NCBI GenBank assembly: GCA_024036415.1
Contig: JAMWET010007206.1
Span: forward strand, 596,001 to 660,000
Length of the DNA: 64,000 bases
Reading direction: 5' to 3'
From: Prochilodus magdalenae
Taxonomy: Eukaryota > Chordata > Actinopteri > Characiformes > Prochilodontidae
Of this stretch, positions 24,611 through 36,442 are shown one piece after another. Within the stretch, counting starts at the first letter, position 1. Each line of letters opens with the position of its first letter. The notes under the pieces are model-generated. The model searched no databases, was not told the DNA's origin, and was given only the letters and a program-made list of their open reading frames with translations. The translations under genes were made by a program, and so were the position numbers.

Positions 24611-25223
24611 CAAGCACAGACGCAGTGCAAAATATGACGTGATGCAACCTCAATGAGCAATCTAAAGTCAATGTTCGTTACAAGGCTGCGCCGAGGACCA
24701 TCACATAGGACTGCCTGCAATCTGCATGCTCATGAGGTGCAGGGATTATCTCAGGGTTTAGCACAACACAGACTGGAAGCAAGTTTCGCCCTGCCATTTC
24801 CCACGTGCATACCTCGGATTTTGAGAGTTGCATTTTAACGCTGGCAGATGTTCAAACTTTCCCAAATGAGAACTGTAATGCACTTATCAGGAAATATATG
24901 ATCATCCTGACTTTCAATACGCATGTTTGCTGTCTGCTCTCGTTTTTCACAACCCTCCTTCAGTTATATACGCACGAGGGACAGAAGCACCTTCTTGGTA
25001 CAGTTGTGACTCTGGCACATAAGAGTTAATACACTGAGGCTGTACGTCCATTGTTGTTGTTCATTTACCGGTAGTTCATCTCTACGAAACTGGCTTCCAG
25101 AGGTGTTCAAGGCTTTTTATAGATTTCTAGATTTAGAGATGGTGACGTCATCTTGAGCCAAATGAACACATTTTAGGCATTTAGGTTCTTTCTGTTTAAC
25201 CACTGATATAGGGAACCTATAAC

Positions 25224-25985
25224 TAGGGTTGCCACCCGTCCCGTAAAATACAGAATCGTCCTTTATTTGGCAATTAAATGTTGCATCTCGTATTAAACCA
25301 ATACGGGATGCGTTTTGTTCCGTATTTCCATAAATGTCTGTAAATTAGTTCCGTATTTTCTGTAAATGTCTGTAAATTTGTTCCGTATTTTCTGTAAATG
25401 TCCGTAAATTGGTTCCATATTTCCATAAATGTCCGTAAATTTTTTCCGTATTTCCATAATGTCCGTAAATTTGTTCCGTATTTCCGTAAATGTCTGTAAA
25501 TTTGTTCTGTATTTCCATAAATGTCCGTAAATTTTTTCCGTATTTCCATAATGTCCGTAAATTTGTCCCGTATTTCCATAAATGTCCATAAATTTGTTCC
25601 ATATTTCTGTAAATGTCCGTAAATTTGTTCCGTATTTCCGTAAATGTCTGTAAATTTGTTCCATATTTCTGTAAATGTCCGTAAATTTGTTCCGTATTTC
25701 CATAAATGTCCGTAAATTTGTTCCGTATTTCTGTAAATGTCCGTAAATTTGTTCCGTATTTCCGTAAATGTCTGTAAATTTGTTCCGTATTTCCGTAAAT
25801 GTCCGTACATTTGTTCCGTATTTCCGTAAATGTCCGTACATTTGTTCCGCATTACCGTAAATGTCACACTCTACCCCAAACAATCCCACCCCCTGCCCAA
25901 TTTTAAACACGTCACTCACGCGTGACCACGTCCCCAACCCCACCCTCCGTCCTTTATTTTCATTTCTGAAATGTGGCATTCCTAC
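25224..25985. mobile_element. Nonautonomous TIR element with 31-bp minisatellite, copy 2
   Basis: The left end TAGGGTTGCCACCCGTCCCG matches copies 1 and 3. From 25308 to 25862 there are about 18 tandem 31-bp units of type GTTCCGTATTTCCGTAAATG plus TCCGTAAATTT, with C/T and A/G variants. The C-rich right half and a worn right end (GTGGCATTCCTAC) follow. The long minus-strand frames with NLRTFTEIRNKFTDIYGN-like repeats come from the 31-bp period and are not a gene. Confidence 0.8.
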
Positions 25986-26897
25986 CTGTAACTCAACCCT
26001 GGTCTCTTTATGCATAAGCTCCCAGCCCAGAAGCCGAAGCAGAATCAGTCATAAGAAGTTCTGAAAACTTTTTATTACTTTCTCCGTGTTTGCATGCGTA
26101 TCTGATCCATATTTGCCCTAATCAGGGTCCCGTATGGTTGTTCCAGGGGCATCATGTTACCTGAAAAAGCTTGATAAGGTCCCTGTTGATGAGTAAAGCA
26201 CAATTGAATCACCCGCATGACATTAATTCACACAGAGGTCATTTGGTTCTTCTCCGCCCAGGGCAAACTCTGCAGGTGATTTTATAACGGCGCTCGCCAA
26301 ATCTGCAGCTAAAGCCGGTCTAAATGGCGTTGCTGGGGCTCAGGAGCGAATTAATTACTTCCTAAACCCTATTGGCAGAACATGGTCCATAGGGGAACCC
26401 ATGAGAATGAGATTTTTGAGCATGAGCAATAGAGTAATAAAACCATTCCCGACCTTTTTCTCAGCGAGTTTGGCAGCTTTCGATGCTCGGAGACCAGGGC
26501 TAAGTTTATTTGGTTAGGGATCACAGGCCTCAGGATTTCAGCAGTTTCCAAGGATTCCAGAGGATTGCTATAGCTCACAGGTGTGTGTGCGGCAGGCCTG
26601 GTGCACATGTAGTCATTAAGGCTTATAATTGGGCTTCCCGTGGAGACAGATGCCAAATCCTCTCCCCTAGCCCTTCTTGTGCGATTCCAGCTGCCCCCCC
26701 ACACTCTGCTGAGCACTGATATTCCACACCTAGGGAGGCAAGGAAGGTGCGCAATTAAACTGCTGAAAGATGGAACCAATTAACTTGTGTCTGGGGAGGG
26801 GGCATACCGAGAGCTACATTACGAGCAACAGAAATATGGAGCTATGCCTCGTGCAGATAAGGGGCTTCCAATGTGTTGTTTGTGTTTGTCTTTTCAG

Positions 26898-26951
26898 ATT
26901 GCAGCCCAGAGAAAGAACCTGAAGAACTATCACTTCATACTGGCAAACCTG
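26898..26951 (+). CDS. gria1: gria1 exon 5 (54-bp small exon, amino-terminal domain)
   Basis: This 54-bp exon encodes 18 residues, IAAQRKNLKNYHFILANL, between TTTTCAG (ending 26897) and GTAAGT (26952). AMPA receptor genes have a conserved 54-bp exon here ending in the YHYI(I/L)ANL motif, and both phases are 0. It is too short to appear as an open frame of its own; the neighbours and the motif identify it. Confidence 0.95.
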
Positions 26952-27344
26952 GTAAGTGAGCCTCGTCGCTGAAGCTTCCAGTGAAATTGAATCATTTGCA
27001 TGCGTGTCATTTCCTTCTGAAGAAGATGCGTCACGTCAGCATCATTTGGTCTTTTAGTTAGTTATGGCAGTAACGTATATATCCATGATCTGCCCACAGA
27101 TGCATTTTATAGGCACTGTCGAGAGGTTGGGTAATCGTGGGGAATGTTGGCATTCGGAGAAATGAATTGGAGTTGGAGTTTAGATTGGGTCCATAACTGT
27201 GAATTCTCATGCTATGCTGTTAAGCAGTGCTGTGTATATGTAGCTCATCAAAGCCAGGCAGTGTGAACAACACAGTTTCCTCTGTGCTCACGTTCACTAT
27301 GGTATTAATATTTACTGTATGCTGTTATCTCACAGCTGTTGGTT

Positions 27345-27825
27345 CTTCTTCTGCTTTTCTTCTTCTTCCTCTTCTTCTTCTTTTTCTTCTTCTGCTTCTT
27401 CTCCTTCTCCTTCTTCTTCTTCTGCTTCCTCTTCCTCTTCTCCTTCTGCTTCTTCTTATGCTTCTTCTTCTTCTTCTTCTTCTTCTTCTTCTGCTTCTTC
27501 TCCTTCTCCTTCTCCTTCTTCTGCTTCCTCTTCTTCTTCTCCTTCTGCCTCTTCTTCTTCTTCTTCTTCTTCTGCCTCTTCTTCTTCTGCTTCTGCTTCT
27601 TCTTCTTTTTCTTCTTCTGCTTCTGCTTCTTCTTTTTCTTCTTCTACTTCTTCTGCTCCTCCTTCTTTTTCTTCTTCTTCTTCTGGTTCTTTTTCTGCTC
27701 CTCCTTCTGCTTCTTTTTATCCTTCTTCTTCTTCCTTTTCTTCTTCTGCTTCTTCTTTTTCCTCTTCTTCTTCTTCTTCTTCTTCTGCTTCCTCTTCTGC
27801 TTCCTCTTCTTCTGCTTCCTCTTCT

Positions 27826-27872
<47 letters not shown>

Positions 27873-27945
27873 TTCTTCTGCTTCCTCTTCTTCTGCTTCC
27901 TCTTCTTCTTCTTCTTCTTCTTCCGCTTCTTCTTCTTTCGCTTCT

Positions 27946-27977
<32 letters not shown>

Positions 27978-28016
27978 CGCTTCTTCTTCTTTTTTTTCCT
28001 CTTCTTCTGCTTCTTT
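27345..28016. repeat. 670-bp (TTC)n polypyrimidine tract
   Basis: This is an almost uninterrupted pyrimidine strand of TTC with TGC, TCC and TTT variants. Depending on frame it gives poly-Leu, poly-Phe/Cys or poly-Ser on the plus strand and poly-Glu on the minus strand. None is a credible protein. Mirror-symmetric purine/pyrimidine tracts of this kind can form triplex DNA. Confidence 0.95.
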
Positions 28017-30273
28017 TTGGTACACTTGTTTTTTATCTGCTAACTACCCCTGCAGTTTTCGAGAAATCAACCTTGTTCCAACTCAGATTGTTGGGTCTGA
28101 TCAGGAATGGTGTGCTTGTATCCAGCTTTTTGATTAGATGCATCATTTCTACAAAGCAATCGATTTTCTGGATTTTTAAGGTTGAATTGGATGAGAAATT
28201 GCATGCCCATTTGCTGTACTGAATTGACCCAAACTCATCTGTTTCCCACCCCTCGTTCCTCCATTAGAGTCCTGTTTCTTTTAACACCCGAGCCCTATTC
28301 TCTTCTTTAACCTAGCTTTGACTTAAATAAGACACATGAAATGAAAGATGTCATGCTAGAGCTACAGAAAGCCTTCCACGTTTCATATTCCCACCCCATA
28401 ACCATTTAGTTTGTTTTAGTAATGCTGTTCAAAGTCATGTGGTGAAAATTCTCTTCATTTATATCACAATATACATCACAGGGAAAAATTGCAGTGTCAG
28501 TTTTGGAATGCCAGTAAGGTGCAGACCTATTTCAGACTCTGTGTCGGCACAGCACTGCAGTATCTGGTACTTTGCTGTTATGAGGAGATCTACTAGAGAT
28601 TAACCAGAGTGAACCATAGCAACAGAGCATGAGCATCTTATCTTCTGGCTGGAACTACAGACGGTTTAAAGGGTCGAATTAAGGAAACCCGTTGTGGCTA
28701 TTAAAAACAATTAGCGGCGTAAATAATTCATCCCGCCTGGGCGAGTACATTCACCACACTACATGTTCCCTGCACCTCATCAACCTAAGCTGGGCCAAGA
28801 CACTGAAGTCTTTTAACTTCAGGCCGCTACCTGTCAGGCTATCTTTAGCACATCAGCTGTGACGGTAAGGTAAGGGCTTTGGCAAATTGATAGTGACGTA
28901 CCTCACTTTTCATGTGCTTACCGTGCTTCGTTTTCGAGTGACCAGAGCCGATGTGCTTTTAAATGGAGAACACGAAGCAGACAGATTGCTGATTACCCAC
29001 TGAGCCGGGAATTATTAACCTAGCTGTTCCTGGAAGGCATCAACATCAGACGCCTTGAGCTGTGTGTGTGTGTGTCTGGGTGTAAGAGTGATGGTCAGGG
29101 AAGACTTGTTGTTTCAAGGCTTCCAGCGTCTGCTCTTCTTTCCGTCGGTGCTGCTGGAGGATGCAGTTCTATCACCCAGCTTTATTTAAAGTTTATATAA
29201 CCCATGCAGCTCTGAATTGTGCTGGATAAGGAGTCGCTCTCCATTGCGCATTGTTCTCGGTCACTGTTTACTTGTGCAGCTGCAATACTCACATACACAT
29301 AACACTCACACTGAGACCACGCTAAGATTTCTGTAGCGTTAGCCCTGCAGGGACTGAATCAGTAAGCACTAGTGAAGTGGAATATCTTTAACAACACCAC
29401 AAGCTATCAGCAGTACTGTGCTGGTCCTGATGCTGCTACACGATGTCGAGTGCTGCGGTTAGAAAGACTCGTGCTTCCTTCCTGCAGGCACAGTCATGCG
29501 TATAAAGGTTGGGGCAGTGTTTAGACTTAGTGGGACTTAGGTATAGGTATGGTGGGGTGTTAGCTATTACTGATTAAAGCCTACCGCTTTAATATACCAC
29601 CATGTTTCAACTGAATGTCTCTCCAGGGAAAGGTCTTAGGACAGGACAGGGGTGAGATATTGCCATAAGAGAGCTTATATCCTTATATCGGGTGTCATCC
29701 AGTGACAGCCCCTGTTGTTGTTGGCCTGTCCCTGGCTGGAGCTGTCCCCAGAATGGTCCCTGTGAATTAAATAAAGACCAGAAAGTCCTAAGAAAGTTTT
29801 GGTAGGAGAGCAGACGGGCAGATGCCCTGTATTGTGATTGATTTGTCCAGCAGAGGGGGCTGCTGCTGTCTACTACCCACTTCTACCACTTGCTGCCGCG
29901 TAAAACTTCCCCAGAAGCTAGCACGTGTCAAGTCAGTCCACAACGTCACCACAAACGTCCTTACAAGATATGAGGTACAAGGTAACCCAAGGACTCAAAC
30001 TAGGGGTGGGCTTACGGGTCACTCGGAGTCTATAGGCACACACGCTAGTTGAATGTAGCTTCCATGCCATTTAGGAATACTGCATCCCAACTGCTTCCGT
30101 TTCTCAGCTACTCATAATGCATAAGACATATGGGACATGTCTCTGTCTTTCCAGAATTGGAGCTAGCCCGGGGGTGTGTTTGGGCCAGGCTAATGGGCTA
30201 TAGCCAAATGTAATAATAACCCTCATTATCAAGTTGGCACAAAGCTTGTAAACTGCCTGTTCCCAGGCTCAGT

Positions 30274-30428
30274 GTACATTTACGGCATTTAGCTGACGCT
30301 CTTATCCAGAGTAACTTACAAGGTTAATCATACTACAGGTAGGCTAATGTAGTGTTAGGAGTCTTGCCCAAGAACTCTTATTGGTGTAGCACAGCATAGT
30401 CACCCAGACCAGGATTCGGACCCCAGTC
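30274..30428 (-). mobile_element. tRNA-derived SINE (family S1), 5'-truncated
   Basis: The tail GGCATTTAGCTGACGCTC and the body as far as the B box (GGATTCGGACCCC on the plus strand) are present. The A-box head is missing, as expected for incomplete reverse transcription. Confidence 0.7.
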
Positions 30429-31242
30429 CATGTTCAGGTCTCAGACATGAGAAGATGGACTCGATGGATCTGCTGGTGTTCCTGTGGCCACTTGGCGCAC
30501 CCATCCCATGCGGGAAATAGTCCAATGGAAAGTGAGAAATAATTCCAGGATTGCAAAACCAATGTGTGACATTTACAGAATGTACATTTACAGCTTGGAA
30601 TTCAGTTTTAAGCTTCTAACTTACAGTGTATATAAGAGGTTTTATGCAAGCGAGGCCCGAAATAGACATAATAGGCCCAACTGAATGTCACGGGTAAAGT
30701 GTTCCCAAGTTTCCCTTCCCTTTCAGCCCCACACTACATTAATTATGAATTACTGAAGGAAAGAAAACACAGATTTTACAGCTTCACACAACATACAGAG
30801 TTCAGTAGGTGCTCAGCTTCCTTCATGTCACTGAACGTTTTGTACTTATTTATATAGGTACAGGGAAACGCATTGAAATTATTGTCTGGGCTAATTGATT
30901 GTGCATTGACGCAGCAAATGGAGATTAGGGGTGGAGGAAACGTTGTTGCTTTAATTATCCAGTCAGATTACTTTTCTTGTATGTTTTACTATTTGCAATG
31001 GCTGAGCACAGAAATGAAGCAGGAAGGGAATGCCAATAGTATTTTGCCTACTAACGAAACAGGTGCACCAACATTTCTGTACCTGTGAATCCTTCTCCTC
31101 TCAATACTGTGTTGGTGTGTTAACTCCGTTAGATGAGTTACAGAACAGATTGGGTGCAAGGCACCTACTGGAAGCATTTCCACACTGGAAATGCTGGGTA
31201 TTCTGTGCTTCATGGGGTGTTATGAGACTTACACCATGTATA

Positions 31243-31772
31243 CAGGGGTTGGACAATGAAACTGAAACACCTGTCATTTTAGTGTGGGAGGTCTCATGGC
31301 TAAATTGGACCAGCCTGGTGGCCAATCTTCATTAACTGCACATTGCACCAGTAAAAGCAGAGTGTGAAGGTTCAGTTAGCAGGTAAGAGCACAGTTCTGC
31401 TCAAAATACTGCTCTGCACACAACATGGGTGACATACCAGAGTTCAAAAGAGGACAGATTGTTGGTGCACGTCTTGCTGGCGCATCTGTGACCAAGACAG
31501 CAAGTCTTTGTGATGTATCAAGAGCCACGGTATCCAGGGTAATGTCAGCATACCACCAAGAAGGACGAACCTCCACCAGCATCACGTAGTGACCTGGCCA
31601 CTATCCTGCAAGAAGAATGGTGTAAAATCCCTCTGACCACTGTGCAGGACGCAGTATATGTCATTCCCAAGACGAACTGACGCTGTATTGGCTGCAAAAG
31701 GAGGCCCTACACCATACTAATAAATGATTGTGGTCTAAAACCAGGTGTTTCAGTTTCATTGTCCAACCCCTG
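31243..31772 (+). mobile_element. Tc1-like nonautonomous element (family Y), copy 1
   Basis: Inverted ends CAGGGGTTGGACAATGAAAC and its near-perfect complement extend about 31 bp. TA lies on both sides (31241-31242 and 31773-31774), the Tc1/mariner target. The 530-bp element keeps the transposase start and then jumps to a short C-terminal remnant. A nearly identical copy lies at 37843-38364. Confidence 0.9.
31425..31589 (+). pseudogene. Truncated Tc1-like transposase N-terminus in Y copy 1
   Basis: ATG at 31425 opens 54 codons ending in TAG. It reads MGDIPEFKRGQIVGARLAGA, then SVTKTASLCDVSRATVSRVM and SAYHQEGRTS. This is the first helix-turn-helix of a Tc1-type transposase, which would bind the terminal repeats. 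The catalytic DDE domain is deleted, so it cannot transpose itself. If expressed it could only act as a DNA-binding fragment, which is speculation. Confidence 0.75.
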
Positions 31773-32514
31773 TACATCCTACCTTATGAGCATCAGGTAA
31801 AGGGGTAGCTAGTTAGCATTCAATGCATAGAAGCATTGAATCATAGGGGAATTAAATTCATTCGGTTGTTCAGCAGTGTCATAACCTATGATAACTACAA
31901 TCATCCCATCCAATAACGTGCTGTCATACTTCAGGTAAGGCCATTATTTAGTGATCCACTAGAACGGAAAGGTATATCCGATGTGAGCACAAACTCCAGC
32001 AACTTTTATAGAAACTTTGTGAAAGTTGTGAACTTTACATTCCACAGGGCATGAAATGACCAAAAAGCCAGTTATAAAAATAGCACAAGGCTAAAATGCT
32101 GCACCTATCCGTGGTCAGGAAAGCCCCCCCACCCCCGTATCTGTTGATATATCCTACAGTGTAATTAAACACCCAAAGGTTAAGACTTTGCATATACGAT
32201 TTTCAGGCCTCACTGGGTGATTTAGGTGGTGCCGGTTTTCAGCCCAGCATGACACACTGACTTCCATCCTGGGAGCCTGGGAGGTCGAGAGGTCAGGGAT
32301 GACATGCTGTAATTGTTCCTAAAGAGGAATCAGCTCATTGATTAAATGGGATATAGAACCATAGTTCGTCATGTATCCATGCCCTGCTGTTCTACTTATT
32401 CCAGCGCGTCTGTGTCTGTTTGTACTTGTGTTCAGATTTACAATACAGCAACTTAGTTCTACCTACACTGACAGCCTGAAGTTTAGACACACAGCTAAAT
32501 AGATGTTTCATGGG

Positions 32515-33992
32515 AGTTCACTGAGGCTCCATGACTGTCCAGATAGGACAATTCGGACAGCTCCTTTTTCGTGCTATTGTTCATATGTGAGGGCTACATG
32601 TTTGTCCTTCTTTAGGCCGGCAAGCTGAACATCTACAGATCACTGAGAAACTAACACTAGAGTCCGGGTGAGTCCTGGGTCTGAGCTGTTCTTCTCTATG
32701 GGAGAAATGAATGGTGTTTTCAAAAGTCGCCCTATCATGCGCTCCAGTTAACCACGCTCCAGTTCTAACTGATGAGATGTCTGAAACAATGTGTATTCTG
32801 ATATACCACATATGCTCTTGATGTATCCCAGTATTATGTATTTGCCATTTCTATTTTGAGTCTTTTGTTTGCACAGTTTGAAAGTTCTAGTTCCCTTTCA
32901 GTTCAGTGAATATTCATGAGGGACAGACCAATAGAACTGGTCCAAAACTGCTTAAAGAAAAATCTATACATTGACCTCCACTGCAAGTTAAGAAAGCTGT
33001 TTCATCCAGCTGTGAAGTTCAGTCTTGGAGGTTTTTAAGGTGGACTGCATAATCCAATGCTGTTCTATGACTTGATGTCTTCAGTTCTATTCTAAGGCAC
33101 GTAACTAAGCCAGAAGTAAAGGCAAGCTTCTATGAGTAGCCGTGTCTAATTTTTGCATGGTACTCTAGGCAGTTGAGTCACATCATTTTGACCACCAGTT
33201 AATATAGACAGCTTGAACATCAGCAGCATCTAAACAGGCTCAATAAGGTCCTGAGAGGTTGTCACAGGTAACAGGAGCCATGCTGACTGCACTGCATCCC
33301 ACAGCTGCTGAAGGGTGCATGGGGAGGATCCATAGAGTGATAACGAGGATCAAGGTGGTCCCACAGATGCTCAGTTGGGTTCAAGTCTGGGGAATTAGGA
33401 GGCCAGGGCAGGGACTTCTATTAGCTTTCTAGCCCTGTGGCATTTAGCATCGTCTTGCTAGAAGATCTCATGTGTCCCAAGGAAGACACTCAGCATACGT
33501 AGCCCCTTTTACCCAGCATAAATGGACATGATGATTTCCAATAGACTGCCATCGGAGATTCATCTGTTGTGTTCAGCACCGAATGAGAAAAATGAATATT
33601 GAAAATGAATAGAAGTCAACTCTACTGATCTCTGTATTATGCCATTGTGGTATTGGAACGGTCTTAGCCAGACACCCACTCCGAGGGAGAACAACAACAG
33701 TTCTGAAATGTTTTCCACTTATTAAAAATGAACCCTGAACAAATGTATCCGCACTGGAGCGCGGTTAACTGGAGCGCATGATAGAGCGACTTTTGAAAAC
33801 ACCATTCATTTCTCCCATAGAGAAAAACAGCTCAGACCCAGGACCCCCCCGGACTCTAGTGTTAGTTTCTCAGTGGTCTATAGATGTTCAGCTTGCCGGC
33901 CTAAAGAAGGACAAACACGTAGCCCTCACATATGAACAATAGCACGAAAAAAGAGCTGTCCGAATTGTCCTATCATGGAGCCTCAGTGAACT
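32515..33992. mobile_element. Foldback element with arms of about 250 bp
   Basis: The left arm 32515-32765 and right arm 33753-33992 are inverted copies, about 95% identical by eye. They begin AGTTCACTGAGGCTCCATGA and meet at ACTGGAGCG(C/T)GGTTAACTGG. The left arm has a 9-bp insertion near 32534. The central 987 bp include a Tc1 relic (33168-33545). No clear target duplication is visible. It could be a foldback transposon or a local inverted duplication. Confidence 0.85.
33168..33545 (-). pseudogene. Tc1-like transposase fragment inside the foldback
   Basis: On the minus strand the sequence around 33360-33410 reads PNSPDLNPTEHLW, the signature around the last catalytic residue of Tc1 transposases. 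An end-like motif, GTCACATCATTTTGACCACC, is at about 33178. It is short and broken. Confidence 0.65.
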
Positions 33993-34985
33993 AAGAATTC
34001 ACAGTACGCATTGTGAAAATCATAATTGGGCTCTGCAAGAGAGGGAATAAAGACCCCCCAACCCCCTCCCTCCCAACAGCAGTTCCACACCAAACACTCT
34101 CTAGCTGAGTGCATAATTGGATTCGGCAATAATGAAAAAAGATGTCAGCCCATAAATAATGACGATAATAAAGGCCTGCAAGGATGCAACACTTTGTGTG
34201 CGAGAGAGACCCATGGGGTTCATTTCGGTCTGAACCGGTTGCCTGAGCAGTGCCATGCGCATTCATACAATGAGCTGTTATCACATGGTGATTGATACTT
34301 TCCAGGCGTTTGTAATCAGTATGGAAAACACTGCATCATTAGTTGTAAATGCTTTGATCTCCGAAGTCCTGAATTACACACCTGCATTACATTGTCATTC
34401 GGAGGTGCAGACCCTCTTTGATTAACTATTATCATTTCATAATCTCTACAGTCTCCGTGCCTGAGTCCACCTTCAGTCTGTCCCATTGGGCCTTAAGCAA
34501 GATGGATAGTGGAGCGAAGAAAAGCTCTATTATGAAAGCTTCGAGCTAAGAGATAGCTCTGTGTCTGTGTGTGAGTGTGTGTGTGTGTGAGAGAGAGCTT
34601 GTCGGAGCCACTGGAGGCTCACGTGTGCTTCCTCTCTCCTCTGCATGTTCTGTGAACGACTACCGCACCTTATAATTATCTCCTAAGCAGGATTAGTCAG
34701 TCTACCACCGCTTCACTATCAGAGCAGACTGCGTTTTGTGTACACCTGCTGTTTCGTCTAAAGCAGGTTTAGGGCTTAACTTCCAAGTCTTAATTTCCTA
34801 GGCATCAACTTATGGAATTTTAAGCATTCATATGTGGGATACTCATCGTCCAAATTGGTAGGGAACACCTACAGTACTTTGTATTAGCATGCACTCCCCT
34901 ACCTTGGGTCCAGGATAGTTGTATGATTACAGACTCTAGCTCATCTAGAATTCTGCACAGTTTGTCAGCCATTTTTAAACACAGG

Positions 34986-35104
34986 ATCATGTATATGATT
35001 TGGGTGGGATTTCATTATACCACCCATTATTTATTTTTATATATGTAAATATATATATAAATAATGGGTGGTATAATAGATCCCACCCAAATCATATACA
35101 TGAT
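34986..35104. repeat. Near-perfect 119-bp palindrome
   Basis: Arms of about 55 bp surround a small AT-rich centre near 35042-35050. Landmarks are ATGATTTGGGTGGGATTTC and TATACCACCCATTATTTAT on the left and their complements on the right. It would fold into a long hairpin. It resembles a MITE but no target duplication was established. Confidence 0.9.
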
Positions 35105-35134
35105 GCACATGGCACATTTCACTGTAACAGCACA

Positions 35135-36180
35135 TTTTGAGCCCTTTTTGAACAAAAGAGCCCTGTTTCTTGAGCGGGTTCTGGCTTTGTACAAACTCGG
35201 TACTAATCAGGGAAGCAATCTGCACCACTGGTACCCCTTTTCCACCAACATTTAACAGGTTCCATCGTCGTTTGTTCCCAGCTGGAGCCAAGGAATAGTA
35301 GATTCTTCAGCACGAACCGTATGTCAGCTGTTGAGGAAAGAGAAAACAACAATAACGACACCCATAGCCCTTTATGACCAAAAGAACCCTGGTCCTTGAT
35401 CTGGTTCTGTTTAGGTTTCGTAGAAACTTGGTGCTATTCATGAAACAAGTCTGCGTCTGCATCAGTTTTTATTGGACCTACGGAACATCAAAGTATACAT
35501 TATCAACTACACCACTGGTAGTCCTTTTCTACCCATGCGGAGCAGGTTCCGTTCGAGTTTATGCGTCTAATTCGGTGCATTTCTATGAAAATAAACACGT
35601 TTCCAACCTGAAAAGGTTCTTTAGCCTGAGCTGTGATGACACGAGCAGGTCTGTTGTTGAGGAAGAACAAGACAACAACGTGGATGCTCCTTTTCGACCA
35701 AAGAACCCCTTGTTGTCAAACTGGTTCTATACAGGCTTCGTATTACCATGATGCTATTCAGGGAACCAGTCTGCATTTGCACCAGCTTTAACTCGAACCA
35801 AGAAACATCAAAGGATACGTCATCAACGTATCATCAGAAGGTTGAACAGTACAAACAGTATGGCGGTGCGTACATGTTACCTGCGAGTGTTTGTGGTGTT
35901 GTTATTACAGAGGTCTGAATTTATCCCAAGAGCAAACACAGATCAACTAGTGATAAGAAGACATAGAGGTTCTGTAGAAGACCACTGGGTGTCACCATTG
36001 TTGCTTGCTTTTCCCCCTCAACAACTGATTCGCCCACAGAAGTCATCATGGTTTGTGCTGAGGAACCTACTATTCTTTGGTTTCCAGCTGGGAACAAACT
36101 GTTTGGGGTTCCATTTGGTGGAAATGCACCAAACAGAACGCATTCAACGTTGGCGGAAAAGGCATATTGGAGAAATTTGA
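35135..36180. repeat. Diverged tandem and inverted repeats of an unclassified element
   Basis: The blocks starting AACAAAAGAGCCCTGTTTCT (35150), ACCAAAAGAACCCTGGTCCT (35376) and CGACCAAAGAACCCCTTG (35695) are diverged direct repeats. The block 35245-35330 (CCACCAACATTTAACAGG, TTGTTCCCAGCTGGAGCC) recurs inverted at 36045-36130. The 125-codon frame at 35374-35751 lies inside this repeat and resembles no family I know. Confidence 0.6.
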
Positions 36181-36442
36181 AAGTTTATAATAAAGTACTT
36201 TGGCTCCACCCCCCTAAAGCCTGTGTTATTAAACACCTAGCCAAATTCAAATGCATACATCACCGCCACATATCACTTACCTGGACTCAGGTAACTCAGG
36301 TGGACGTAGCTGCTCACAGCGGCTAAGAGGTAGCCAGTGGGTGTATTTTAAACACTGCTGTAACCCTGGTTTAAAGCCTGTATCTGAGGTTGGATCTGTT
36401 TTGGTTATTTATGCTGAGGCCTTGACCATTTTATGTTCCCAG

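Larger units (their letters stand above)
21985..26897 (+). other. gria1: Intron 4 of gria1 (4.9 kb)
   Basis: It contains a W element (22157-22720), a long K relic (23215-24610) and the minisatellite-bearing element (25224-25985). Positions 26240-26780 are non-repetitive and relatively GC-rich. Nothing else is recognised. Confidence 0.85.
26952..36442 (+). other. gria1: Intron 5 of gria1 (9.5 kb)
   Basis: It holds the TTC tract, an S1 SINE, a Y-type Tc1 derivative, the long foldback and a perfect-looking palindrome. Stretches 28100-30270 and 34010-34980 show no repeat or gene that I can name. Confidence 0.85.

Noticed and set aside
27227..28222. Frames of up to 331 codons of poly-Leu, poly-Phe/Cys or poly-Ser, and poly-Glu on the other strand
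   Set aside because: All come from the TTC tract and overlap each other in three frames.
35374..35751. A 125-codon frame as an unknown gene
   Set aside because: It lies wholly in diverged direct repeats, matches no family I know and has no splice partners.
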